DNA of 64,000 nucleotides, from assembly GCA_019119775.1 (NCBI GenBank), contig DWWL01000025.1:1-64000 (forward strand), in the 5' to 3' direction. The stretch is from Candidatus Lachnoclostridium pullistercoris (GTDB lineage: Bacteria > Bacillota > Clostridia > Lachnospirales > Lachnospiraceae). How positions within the stretch are numbered: position 1 is the first letter of the stretch; each line of letters starts with the position of its first letter. Below, piece after piece: positions 8,918 through 18,651 of this stretch. The position numbers and the translations under genes are program-made. The notes under the pieces were generated by a model. It saw nothing but the letters and a program-made list of their open reading frames with translations, did no database searches and was not told the DNA's origin.

Positions 8918-10222
8918 ATGACAACTGATATTGCAATCGTATTGATCGTATTTTTGCTGTTCATTGTCCTGATCCTCACCGGCAGAGCAAAAATACATGT
9001 CGCCGCTATGATGATTCCTGTCGCTTTGGAAGTCACTGGCGTACTCGGCTTTAAAGATGCCTGGGGCGGACTGCTCAACAGCTCCGTCATAATGATGGGC
9101 TCGATGTTCGTGATCAGCTCAGCCATCAATAAGACCAGTTTGGTCAGCCGTTTGAGCAAAGCTTTAATCAAGCCTGGAAGCTCGGATTTCAAGATCATGC
9201 TTGGTCTGTCCGTCCCGGTACTGCTGCTGGGATGTTTCATCAACGCTGCAACTCTGATTCCCATTATGCTTCCGATGATCACTGCCATTTGTGCTGAACA
9301 AAGAAGACCGGTCAGCAAGTTTGTTTACCCGGTCTGTGTACTGGCTCAGCTGTGGGCAGGCTTCATCCCGACTGGCGGAAATGCGGGAACCTATCTTGCC
9401 AATAATACTATCGTGGAAAATCTCGGCGGTGTAGGCACCTGGGGTTACTTTACGATCATGATTTCCAAGATTCCCGTGATTCTTATCATGGTTCCTCTGA
9501 TTCTCTGGTATTCGGTAAAGATTGCTCCCGATAACGGAGACATCCCCAGTCTTGAGGACAGTACAAAAGCTGCCGCAGAGGTTGCGGCTAAGGCTAAGAG
9601 AAAAAGCGGCACTCTTTCTGCTAATCAGGAGAAGGCTGTCATGATTATCTTCGCTCTCACCGTAATCGGCGTTGTGGCCTGCGCTGTCACCGGAAACAGC
9701 ACCTGGTGGCCGTCCTGCATCGCTGCTCTGGTTCTGATCTTCTCCGGTATCCTGACTGACCGTGAAGCTATCAGTGCAGTGGGAAATCCAGTTATTTTCA
9801 TTACAATCGGTACGCTGCCTCTGGCTACTGCCCTGAATGTTACAGGAGCCGACGTCCTTCTGGCCGATCTGTTCAATAAGGCGACAGGCGGACTGAGTCC
9901 TCTGATGACGATGCTGCTTATGTACCTTGTAACCTGCATTCTCACTCAGTTTGTCACCAACAGTGCTGTCAGCAACGCTTTCAAGACGCTGGCTGCCTTA
10001 ATCAGCGTCCAGAACGGATACGATGCCCGTGCTCTGATGCTGGCTGCGCAGGAGGGTTCGTCTAACTGCTACCTTTTCCCCGCGGCGGCGCCCGGGATGA
10101 CTCTGGCATACGAAGCCGGCGGATATACGCTGAAGCAGCATTTTAAGCAGGGACTTCTGCTTACGATTGTACGCTTGGCAATCTTTGCTGTGTATGTCCC
10201 GATGATATACCCTCTCGTATAA
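8918..10222 (+). CDS. SLC13/DASS-type anion permease
   Basis: Polytopic membrane protein; motifs such as TGGNAGTYLANN and FVTNSAVSNAF. Confidence 0.75.
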   Translation: MTTDIAIVLIVFLLFIVLILTGRAKIHVAAMMIPVALEVTGVLGFKDAWGGLLNSSVIMMGSMFVISSAINKTSLVSRLSKALIKPGSSDFKIMLGLSVPVLLLGCFINAATLIPIMLPMITAICAEQRRPVSKFVYPVCVLAQLWAGFIPTGGNAGTYLANNTIVENLGGVGTWGYFTIMISKIPVILIMVPLILWYSVKIAPDNGDIPSLEDSTKAAAEVAAKAKRKSGTLSANQEKAVMIIFALTVIGVVACAVTGNSTWWPSCIAALVLIFSGILTDREAISAVGNPVIFITIGTLPLATALNVTGADVLLADLFNKATGGLSPLMTMLLMYLVTCILTQFVTNSAVSNAFKTLAALISVQNGYDARALMLAAQEGSSNCYLFPAAAPGMTLAYEAGGYTLKQHFKQGLLLTIVRLAIFAVYVPMIYPLV

Positions 10223-10302
10223 AAATACATATCAGAATCCAATGAGAGACAGAAAGGAGGACGCACTGACTGTCAGGTTTCTGACAGCGGTAGCCAATAC
10301 AT

Positions 10303-12297
10303 ATGGAAAATAAAATTGTCTATTGGAATGGCGAGGACGGCCTGGAATGGAAGGCTGAGCTGGGAATTTACGAAAAGAAACCCTGTATTTATTCCCTTGC
10401 CTATGAGAAAAATAACCAGTGGTACACCCTGGGTCAGCTGCTCACCCCTCAGTTTAAAGTAGTTACCGGCAAGAGGACCACCCACAATCCTCAAAGGGAA
10501 AAGCCGGTGGGCTCCGATGAAAAGCCGGATTACCAGTGGGACACCTACTCCGATGATCCCTTCAGCAAGAAGGACGTGAGCGAAGCTGTTCAAGAATGGA
10601 ACACAGAACACATGACGGTAACGTCCTCTGGGAACAATACCACCGTCTCTTTCGATGGTCTGAAACTGGGAACGTTCAGCGGAGGCTGCGACTTCAACTT
10701 TTTCGACGGAACAAACCTCATCCGTATGGAGGCTGTCGCCTCCACCGAGGAGGACGGCGTTGCCTACCTGTATCACGCCGGCCTCGATGGTTTCGATATC
10801 GGCAAATTGTACTATGTTACCCCTAAGCGCAGGGAGATTTATGAGAATCCCGGCCTGCGCACTCACAGTGGTCAGGATCGCGACCGTGTACGGGTATATA
10901 CCAGAGGACGCACCCTCACGCTGGGACTTGCGAACGGTTCTGTTGCGGTCTTTCCTTCCCCTCACCGCTTTTTCTGGGGCGGACAGACTGAAAATATTGT
11001 CGGAAACAATTACTACATTCGGCAGGCAGGAAAAAAGACTATGGCGATCGGCATCCGGCATAATAAGACGCCTGAGCATTACAACATCCGCTGGCCCGGC
11101 TACAACGCAAAGCCCGGTACGATCCAGAGAATGTCAGCTTTTTTCATGCCCACTGCGGATTCCGTATATGTGACTCGCGCCCGGGTGATGAAATATACCA
11201 ACTTTGATCATCTGCGTGATCTGCCCGGGTATAAGAAGCTGGGCGCTCATATGCACGTTGGCGCACAGGCTGCCTGGCTGCGCGACCAGCGGACTGAAAG
11301 GCCTTGGGAAAAACTGACTAAGGAACTGGGGCTGGATATCTTTGCTCCCTGCGACTTCTGGGCAGAGGGCAGATGCGACGACAACAAAGAGGGACGAAAA
11401 TCCGATCTGGAACGCTATCAGAATATGGCAAAGTACTGCAGTACTCCCGATTATCTGGTGGTTCCCGCGGAAGAAATCGCAGACCGGAGCGGCAAAAAGG
11501 TATTGATTCGGTTTCACTGCATGTTCTTCCCGTCTAAGCCTCTTCTGTATTCCAGATGGCGGGATGATGACCAGGAGTTCGCGGAAAAACTGCCGGACGG
11601 ACGGACCTACTACCATTTGAAATCGGCTGATGATTTTGTGGAGATGTGCCGCCGTGAAAACAGCTTTATTCTGATGCCGCATCCCGATACTAAGGCCAAC
11701 GATGGACTGCCCTATGACTGCAGAGACGAAGCCTGGTTCAAGGATGAACGCTGGTTCGGCATTGGCTGCCGAATGCTGCCTGCTGACAATTCCGTCCCGA
11801 CGATGATCAGCGGCCGCACCGAGCGGGTATGGAATGATATCAATAATTGGAGCGATCGTCCCCGCTATATCATCAGCGAGCTGGATACCTACGGCAAAGT
11901 AGAGGAATGCGAGGAAGATTGGGAGATGTATCCGATGACTAACTGCACCTACGTGCAGCTTGACAAGGTTCCCAGCTCCGATAATTGGGAGGTTCTGACA
12001 GATGCTCTGCGCGAAGGCAGACACTTTTATTCCACAGGCGAGATTCTGCTGGAATCCAGCAAGATTGAGGACGGCAGCTGCGATGCCACCTTTAGCTGGA
12101 CCTATCCTCTGGCTTATGTGCAGCTGGTTTACTCCGACGGCCGGAATGTAAAGACCGTGGATATTCCTCGAAACGATACCAAGCCCTATGGAAAGGAAGA
12201 TATACATATTGATTTCCCGAAAGGAATGAAGTGGGCCAGAGTGCTTGCTACCGATATCGCAGGGAATTCTGCTTTCGGCATGCCGGTTTTTATCTAA
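10303..12297 (+). CDS. Putative CehA/McbA- or PHP-like metallohydrolase
   Basis: 664-aa ORF; GAHMHVGAQ, FAPCDFW and LMPHPDTKAND resemble metal-ligand blocks of PHP-fold enzymes. Confidence 0.5.
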   Translation: MENKIVYWNGEDGLEWKAELGIYEKKPCIYSLAYEKNNQWYTLGQLLTPQFKVVTGKRTTHNPQREKPVGSDEKPDYQWDTYSDDPFSKKDVSEAVQEWNTEHMTVTSSGNNTTVSFDGLKLGTFSGGCDFNFFDGTNLIRMEAVASTEEDGVAYLYHAGLDGFDIGKLYYVTPKRREIYENPGLRTHSGQDRDRVRVYTRGRTLTLGLANGSVAVFPSPHRFFWGGQTENIVGNNYYIRQAGKKTMAIGIRHNKTPEHYNIRWPGYNAKPGTIQRMSAFFMPTADSVYVTRARVMKYTNFDHLRDLPGYKKLGAHMHVGAQAAWLRDQRTERPWEKLTKELGLDIFAPCDFWAEGRCDDNKEGRKSDLERYQNMAKYCSTPDYLVVPAEEIADRSGKKVLIRFHCMFFPSKPLLYSRWRDDDQEFAEKLPDGRTYYHLKSADDFVEMCRRENSFILMPHPDTKANDGLPYDCRDEAWFKDERWFGIGCRMLPADNSVPTMISGRTERVWNDINNWSDRPRYIISELDTYGKVEECEEDWEMYPMTNCTYVQLDKVPSSDNWEVLTDALREGRHFYSTGEILLESSKIEDGSCDATFSWTYPLAYVQLVYSDGRNVKTVDIPRNDTKPYGKEDIHIDFPKGMKWARVLATDIAGNSAFGMPVFI

Positions 12298-12370
12298 TTA
12301 ACCAGATCTTCTGATCGATTCTTCGCCATAGTAGTTTCAATAATAGTTACACTGCCTCGAACAGAGGACA

Positions 12371-12408
12371 ACCGCCGGTTGTGTATGCAGCCGGCGGTCA
12401 TTTTTTCT
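12371..12408 (+). terminator. Intrinsic terminator
   Basis: ACCGCCGG / CCGGCGGT stem then CATTTTTT. Confidence 0.75.
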
Positions 12409-12608
12409 GCACAGTGCCGAGAAACGCAGGAAAATCGCTCCGCATCCCCCCTAATACTGGCCAATCCCGGAAAAAAGGGGTATAATCATGGTGTTTATGG
12501 CAAAATACACAGAAAAATGCGGATGTTTCCGGGGCGGGAAGACCTGCAGGGGTTAGGGCGCAGGAGGCTTTCAGGGGACAGAAGCGGAAGATAAGGAGAT
12601 TGGGCGGC

Positions 12609-14261
12609 ATGGAAAATTTTAATGGAGACAACAGCTGTATTCTTTCTCTTTCGGTACCTCTTCCGGAAGATATTATGAAGTTAAAGTGGGCGGGAGAATT
12701 TGAACAGGCGTGCAGGGTGATTGACCGAAGACTGAAAAAGGAACTGCCTGAAGAGCTCAGAAGACGTCTGGTGCTGGAGAAAGAGATCCTGCGCCGGATA
12801 CCTGGTCAGTATCCCTACACCTGGCAGGAGGCCGCAGAGAGGATGCGAAGCAATATCCGGGATTTTCAGGATGAGGAATTAAGGGAGCTGTGGGAAGAGG
12901 ATGCGGCTGACTGGATTTATATAAAGGGGAAAGTCCATTTTCGGGATAACTTTCTGGAAAATATTTTAAAAACCAGGGAGGACTACAGAAAACGGGTTAT
13001 TGATCCTGAGACGGAGGGAATGGGAAGCCAGGCGGATCTTCTGGACCGGACCATAGAGGAAATGAAGCGTGGTGGAGGAGCGGCGAGAGAATTTCAGATG
13101 AAGATCCGCCTGAAGATCAGGGAAGAGGCGGAGCGGGAAAATGCCAGGATCCGGGTCTATCTGCCGCTGCCGCTGGAATATGCCCAGGTGAGGAATGTCC
13201 GGCTGTCAGATGTCCTGATCGGCGGCAGGCCGGCGGGGGCTGAAGAGTATACGGTGTCAGCGCCGGACAGTGAGCAGAGAACGGTTTGCATCGAGACCAT
13301 TCACCAGCCAGGACAGACTTATGAAACGGAATTTGCCTTTGAAACACATATGAAATATGTGGATCTGAGCACCCCCAGGGCGCTGGAGCTCGCCTCGGAA
13401 GCGCTCTGCACAGGCGGCTCAGATGCCGCAGGAGAAGGCCGGGCGGCTCTGACGGAAAAACCTGCCGCGGAGACGTCTTGCGCAGGCGGCACAGGTGCCG
13501 CAGGAGAAGGCCAGATAGCTTTTCCGAAGAAAAAGAATCTGGCCGCGGAACAGGGACAGTCCGCCCTGGATGTGGATGATCCGTCCCTGTATCTGGGGGA
13601 GCGGCTGCCCCACATCCGTTTTACGCCGTATATTCGCGGTCTGGCCCGGGAGATCACGGGGGAGGAGAGAAATCCTCTGGTGAAGGCGAGAAGGATTTAT
13701 GATTTTATTACCACACGCGTAAATTATTCCTTTGTGAGAAGTTATCTGACTTTGGAAAATATTCCGGAGGCCGCGGCGGTTTCCCTGAAGGGAGACTGCG
13801 GGGTTCAGGCCCTTCTTTTCATCACTCTCTGCAGAGTGTCCGGGATTCCGGCCAGATGGCAGAGCGGACTTTTCGTGACGCCTCAAAGCGCCGGCTGCCA
13901 CGACTGGGCTCAGTTTTACATAGAGCCCTTTGGCTGGCTGTTTGCAGACTGCTCTTTCGGGGGATCGGCGTACAGGAATCATGCGGCCGAGAGGTGGAAT
14001 TTTTACTTTGGCAATCTGGATCCGTTCCGGCTTCCGGCAGCCAGGGAGTTCCAGGCGGACTTTGTGCCGGTCAGCCGTTATCTCCGAAATGATCCATATG
14101 ACAATCAGACAGGAGAAGCGGAATATGAGGACCGGGGACTGCTGCATCAGGAGTACGAGACCGATTTTCAGATTGAAAAACTGAATGTTATCGCGCCTGA
14201 GAGCGGAAGCAACGAAGCGGCAGTGGAAAACAACGGAGCAGCGGCAGCAGAAAACAGCTGA
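12609..14261 (+). CDS. Transglutaminase-like domain protein
   Basis: KGDCGVQALLFITLCRVSGIPARWQSG...GCHDWAQFYIEPFGWLFADCSFGG: Cys, His and Asp blocks of the transglutaminase-like fold. Start taken at the ATG of MENFNGDN. Confidence 0.85.
   Translation: MENFNGDNSCILSLSVPLPEDIMKLKWAGEFEQACRVIDRRLKKELPEELRRRLVLEKEILRRIPGQYPYTWQEAAERMRSNIRDFQDEELRELWEEDAADWIYIKGKVHFRDNFLENILKTREDYRKRVIDPETEGMGSQADLLDRTIEEMKRGGGAAREFQMKIRLKIREEAERENARIRVYLPLPLEYAQVRNVRLSDVLIGGRPAGAEEYTVSAPDSEQRTVCIETIHQPGQTYETEFAFETHMKYVDLSTPRALELASEALCTGGSDAAGEGRAALTEKPAAETSCAGGTGAAGEGQIAFPKKKNLAAEQGQSALDVDDPSLYLGERLPHIRFTPYIRGLAREITGEERNPLVKARRIYDFITTRVNYSFVRSYLTLENIPEAAAVSLKGDCGVQALLFITLCRVSGIPARWQSGLFVTPQSAGCHDWAQFYIEPFGWLFADCSFGGSAYRNHAAERWNFYFGNLDPFRLPAAREFQADFVPVSRYLRNDPYDNQTGEAEYEDRGLLHQEYETDFQIEKLNVIAPESGSNEAAVENNGAAAAENS
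13395..13520 (+). repeat. Imperfect tandem duplication, 72-nt period, in frame
   Basis: CTGGSDAAGEGRAALTEKPAAE / TSCAGGTGAAGEGQIAF; both copies contain GCCGCAGGAGAAGGCC offset by 72 nt. Confidence 0.7.
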
Positions 14262-14309
14262 AAAAGGAAAGAATCATTTGACTGAGGGAGAAAGGACTGA
14301 GAGGAAGCT

Positions 14310-15071
14310 ATGAGAATACTGCTGATCAGACATGGAGATCCGGATTATGAACACGACACTTTAACAGAAAAAGGACACCGGGAGGCGGCGCTTCTGGCAG
14401 AGGCGGCTCTTGATCTGAACCTGGGAAAATGCTTTGTGTCGCCCCTGGGAAGAGCGCGGGATACGGCGGAGTACTGTCTGAAAAAGACGGGGGCTTCGGC
14501 GGAGACCTTGGACTGGCTGAGAGAATTTCCGGCCAGGGTGGATCTGAACGCCCATCCTGAGCTGCGGGACGTCTATCTGAATGTCAGCACTGGGGGAGGA
14601 AAAAGAGGAATCTGGGACATGGTCCCCAGTTACTGGACGGAGCACGAGGAATATTTTGACGGAAAGAGATGGAGAGAGTCGGAGATTGCCGGATGCACGG
14701 ATCTGACGGAGACGTATGACCGGGTGATCCGGGCGTTCGATGAATTTTTGGCAGAGTGGGGATATGTGAGAGAACGGAACCACTATCGGGTGACCAGGTC
14801 GAATAAAGAGACGGTTACATTTTTCTGCCATTTCGGCATCACCTGCGTGCTGCTGTCCCGCCTGTGGAGCGTTTCTCCGGTGGTTCTGTGGCACAGCCTG
14901 GCGCTGGCGCCCACTTCGGTGACAGAGGTGGTGACGGAGGAACGGGAGAAGGGGATCGCCTATTTCCGCGGTCTGAGACTGGGGGATATTTCCCATCTGT
15001 ATGCGGGACGTGAACCGGCGTCCTTTGCGGCCAGGTTCTGCGAAGTTTATGAGGACGGGATCAAAAAGTAG
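14310..15071 (+). CDS. Histidine phosphatase family protein
   Basis: N-terminal LLIRHGDPDYEHDTLTEKGHREA and CFVSPLGRARDTAEY. Confidence 0.88.
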   Translation: MRILLIRHGDPDYEHDTLTEKGHREAALLAEAALDLNLGKCFVSPLGRARDTAEYCLKKTGASAETLDWLREFPARVDLNAHPELRDVYLNVSTGGGKRGIWDMVPSYWTEHEEYFDGKRWRESEIAGCTDLTETYDRVIRAFDEFLAEWGYVRERNHYRVTRSNKETVTFFCHFGITCVLLSRLWSVSPVVLWHSLALAPTSVTEVVTEEREKGIAYFRGLRLGDISHLYAGREPASFAARFCEVYEDGIKK

Positions 15072-15097
15072 AAGAGAACAGATAATAGAAAAATAAA

Positions 15098-15155
15098 AAC
15101 GCTGCGGTCCGGGGAATCCCCGTTGGGACAGAGAATATGTCCGGCCGCAGCGTTT
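15098..15155. terminator. Bidirectional terminator between convergent genes
   Basis: AAAACGCTGCGG ... CCGCAGCGTTTT. Confidence 0.7.
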
Positions 15156-15199
15156 TCTGCTCTTTTTTAGAGCGGGGGAAATGTTGCTGGCGGAAGAGA

Positions 15200-15916
15200 T
15201 CATTCTTTCCGGTTCAGGATGTAATCCAGGCCGTCCGGCCTGGTGTTCAGAATCAGCTCCTGGGGATAGCCGGCCTCCTCCGCCATGCGGATGGCCTCTG
15301 AGAGCTCGCCCACGTCGCAGCATATGTGGGCGTCGCTGCCCAGGATGATGGGCAGGCGGTATTCTTTGGCGGCCGCCAGCCAGGCGGACACATTTTTTCT
15401 GGCGTTCTGCCGGCCGGAGCGGGCTTTGAAGGAAGAATTATTGACCTCCAGAGCCACTTTATGCTCCAGAGCCGCGGGGATAAGGCGGCCGTACTCCAGA
15501 GGATAGCGGTCGTCATCCGGGTGTCCGATGATCTTTACGTACGGATTTTTCATGGCGCCGATGAGCGCGTCTGTGTTTTCCCTGGCAGATCCCGGGCGGA
15601 TGCAGGGGATATGAAGGCTGGCGATGACGTAATCCATCTTTTTTAAAACGGATTCGGGGAGATCTAAGGATCCCTCAAAATCCATGATGTTGGCTTCTGT
15701 GCCGGCATAAATCCTGACGCCCATCAGTTCTTCAGGAATGGCTTTGAAATTGCTGAAATAGATTTCCTGGGCGCTGCCGGGCATGGCCGGGGCGTGGTCG
15801 GACATGCCCATGGCGGCAAGACCTTTGGCGGCGGCCTCCTCTGCATTTTCTTTAATGGTACTGAACGCGTGGCCGCTGGCCACTGTGTGAGTGTGCATGT
15901 CAAAATATATTTTCAT
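15200..15916 (-). CDS. PHP-domain phosphatase (YcdX-like)
   Basis: DMHTHTVASGHAFSTIKENAEEAAAKGLAAMGMSDHAP...IIGHPDD...ILGSDAH. Confidence 0.88.
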   Translation of the reverse strand: MKIYFDMHTHTVASGHAFSTIKENAEEAAAKGLAAMGMSDHAPAMPGSAQEIYFSNFKAIPEELMGVRIYAGTEANIMDFEGSLDLPESVLKKMDYVIASLHIPCIRPGSARENTDALIGAMKNPYVKIIGHPDDDRYPLEYGRLIPAALEHKVALEVNNSSFKARSGRQNARKNVSAWLAAAKEYRLPIILGSDAHICCDVGELSEAIRMAEEAGYPQELILNTRPDGLDYILNRKE

Positions 15917-15928
15917 CGTTTTTTCATC

Positions 15929-16957
15929 CTATGCGCTGAGAGTGAGAGAAATCCGGTCTCCGGGATTGTACTCGTTCTGACTGCTGTCATATACAGTGAG
16001 AATGTCGTCGTGGTACTGGATGGAGTAGTGGATCTCTCTCCCGTTATACTGTTTGTTGGCGATGACGCCGGGAATGCCTTCTCCTTCCGGATGGATGGAA
16101 AACTGTTCCGGGCGGACGGGATAGAGTCCTTTGGAGCGGAATTCCATGGGGATCATGGGATTTTTTAAGAGAATCTTTTCCTGATCCAGCTGGAAGGAGT
16201 CGTCGTGCCACTGACCTTTCAGCAGGTTGCAGCGGCTGACAAAGGTGGCGGCAAAAACGGTCTGCGGGTCCATATAGATCTCCCTGGGGGTGCCGACCTG
16301 TTCGATCTGGCCGTCTTTCATGATGATGATCCGGTCCGCCATGGCCAGAGCCTCACTCTGGTCGTGAGTGACGTAGAGGATGGTGGCCCCGGTCAGGGTG
16401 TGGATGTTCTGGATCTCGCGGCGCATTTCGATCTTTAACTCCGCGTCCAGGGCACTTAAAGGCTCATCCATGAGAAGAATGGAAGGCCGGCCGACGATGG
16501 CTCTTGCCAGGGCAACTCTCTGGCGCTGGCCGCCGGAAAGTTCTCCGGGGAGACGGTCCTCGTAAGGCATTAAGCCGGTGCAGCTGATGGCCTGATCCAC
16601 AGCGGTCTTCTGATCAGCGGCGGACATATGACGGTGCCGCGGGCTTTTTAATGGGAATTCCACATGCTGGCGCACAGTCATGTGGGGCCACAGGGCAAAG
16701 GACTGAAATACCATTCCCAGATCTCTTTTCTCCACAGGGACCATATGCCCTTCTCCGGAATAAATCTGGTCGTTTAAACGGACAATTCCGGTTGTGGGCT
16801 CAATAAATCCGCCCACAATGCGCAGAAGAGTCGTTTTTCCGCAGCCGGACGGGCCGAGGATGGCGATAAATTCCCCGTCCCGGATGTCTAAATTAATTTC
16901 CCTGAGTGCCTGGGTGTCGCTGAAGCGTTTTGTTACTTTCTGTATATGCAGGCTCAT
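15929..16957 (-). CDS. ABC transporter ATP-binding protein (FbpC/PotA-like)
   Basis: Walker A GPSGCGKTT, signature LSGGQRQR, Walker B ILLMDEP. Confidence 0.95.
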   Translation of the reverse strand: MSLHIQKVTKRFSDTQALREINLDIRDGEFIAILGPSGCGKTTLLRIVGGFIEPTTGIVRLNDQIYSGEGHMVPVEKRDLGMVFQSFALWPHMTVRQHVEFPLKSPRHRHMSAADQKTAVDQAISCTGLMPYEDRLPGELSGGQRQRVALARAIVGRPSILLMDEPLSALDAELKIEMRREIQNIHTLTGATILYVTHDQSEALAMADRIIIMKDGQIEQVGTPREIYMDPQTVFAATFVSRCNLLKGQWHDDSFQLDQEKILLKNPMIPMEFRSKGLYPVRPEQFSIHPEGEGIPGVIANKQYNGREIHYSIQYHDDILTVYDSSQNEYNPGDRISLTLSA

Positions 16958-18638
16958 AGCCGGATACCTCCCTGTATTCCGATGTTAATTTCCGGCGGTT
17001 GGCCAGCCAGTAGCCGGCAATCACCAGTATGGTCACGATGACGGACATGGCGGCTGCCAGATTGTAGTCGCCGCCCTGCTGATAGTTGAAGATCGTCAGT
17101 CCGATGGTTTTGGTCCCTGCTGAGGCCAGCATGGACGACAGCGTCAGCTCTGTGAGCGCTGGCACGAAGATCATGAATGCTCCGGAGAGGATGGGACCGG
17201 TCAGCAGAGGGATCAGGATCTTGAACCATCTGGCCAGAAATCCCCGCCCGGATGCGGCGCAGGCTTCTTCCATAGCCGGATCCACCGTCAGAAGAGCTGA
17301 TCCGCTTCCCTTGATCTGGAGCACCAGATATCGGGTGATATATGCGATGATCAGAATGTTGATGGTGCCGTACACGCCGGGACGGAACCCGGGAATGGGC
17401 TCGACCCAGTGAAAGATCATGGCCAGGGCCAGAACGATCCCGGGAATGGCGTAGGTGAGCGAAGCACATTTTTCCAGGAGCACTGCCGCGCGGCTTTTCT
17501 TTCTTAACTTGGCGTAGGCGATGGCGGTGCCGGCCACGATGCAGACAGCGGTGGTGACGGCTGCCAGGAAGACGCTGTTTTTCACGGCAGCCAGAACGCC
17601 CCGGTTGTGGAAGACGAAGGCAAAGTTACTTAAGGTCAGGTTCTGGGGTGAAAATTTTAATCCGTAGGATTTCATGAAAGAGGTCATTATCATGGAAACC
17701 ATGGGGATGATATTTAAGACCAGGAGAACGGTCAGGATCCCCCACTCCAGAGCGATCCGGCGGGATTTCTTAAAAAATACCCGCACAGAGTAGTCCTCAC
17801 GGATGCTGTCCATTCCGGCTCCCCGTTTCGCGAAAAATCCTTCCAGCAGAGTTCCTGCCACCGCAATCACGGAAAGGATCAGAGAGAGGGCAGCTGCCAT
17901 GGGGAAGGCGCTGGGGCCAAAGCCGATGGCATTTTCATAAATGTAGGTGCTCAGCACCGGAATTCCGGATGAAATGCCCAGAAAAGCCGGCACGGAGAAG
18001 TTATCCACGGCGGACAGAAAGGCCAGCACGCTGCCGGCTGCGATCGCGGGAAGGGCGGAAACCAGATTGATTTTCACCATGGCCTGAAACTGGGTGTATC
18101 CGCAGGAGCGGGCCGCCCACTCCATATCCCTGGGGATCTTGCGCAGCATGTGGAGGACGTTCAGATACACGATGGGAATGTTGCAGATTCCCAGGACCAG
18201 AATAATGCCGCCCATGCTGTAAATATTTACCGCAGGAAGTCCGAGCGCGGTGAGAAAGGTGTTGAACGCTCCTTTGGCGCTCAGAAAACTGCTCCAGGAG
18301 AGTGTGATGATATAGGAAGGAACGATAAAGGGCAGAAGGATGAGAAACTCCATCAGCCCTTTTCTGCGGATATTGCAGTAAGCCGTGAGAAAGGCCAGGC
18401 CGCTGCCGGCGGCAGCAGCCAGAACCGTGGATGACACGGAGATGATAACGGTATTGACCACAGCTTCCCTCGTCCGTTCCTGCGCCAGCAGCGTCAGGAA
18501 ATTGTCCAGACCGTAACCGTCGCCTACGGTAACGGCCATAATAAGCAGGCGGACCAGGGGAAGGAGAAATACCAGGACGGCCAGCAGATAGACTGCTGTC
18601 CGGACTGCCGCCGCCCCTGCTTTGCGAGAAATGTCCAT
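16893..18638 (-). CDS. ABC transporter permease, fused two-domain (FbpB-like)
   Basis: Two permease halves; EAA-like segments (MEWAARSCGYTQFQAMVKINL; MEEACAASGRGFLARWFKILIPL). Confidence 0.9.
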   Translation of the reverse strand: MDISRKAGAAAVRTAVYLLAVLVFLLPLVRLLIMAVTVGDGYGLDNFLTLLAQERTREAVVNTVIISVSSTVLAAAAGSGLAFLTAYCNIRRKGLMEFLILLPFIVPSYIITLSWSSFLSAKGAFNTFLTALGLPAVNIYSMGGIILVLGICNIPIVYLNVLHMLRKIPRDMEWAARSCGYTQFQAMVKINLVSALPAIAAGSVLAFLSAVDNFSVPAFLGISSGIPVLSTYIYENAIGFGPSAFPMAAALSLILSVIAVAGTLLEGFFAKRGAGMDSIREDYSVRVFFKKSRRIALEWGILTVLLVLNIIPMVSMIMTSFMKSYGLKFSPQNLTLSNFAFVFHNRGVLAAVKNSVFLAAVTTAVCIVAGTAIAYAKLRKKSRAAVLLEKCASLTYAIPGIVLALAMIFHWVEPIPGFRPGVYGTINILIIAYITRYLVLQIKGSGSALLTVDPAMEEACAASGRGFLARWFKILIPLLTGPILSGAFMIFVPALTELTLSSMLASAGTKTIGLTIFNYQQGGDYNLAAAMSVIVTILVIAGYWLANRRKLTSEYREVSGYEPAYTESNKTLQRHPGTQGN

Positions 18639-18651
18639 ATCTGCCTCCTGA

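Noticed and set aside
11134-12207. 357-aa minus-strand ORF antisense to the metallohydrolase-like gene
   Set aside because: Shadow ORF; the + strand frame has the better protein features.
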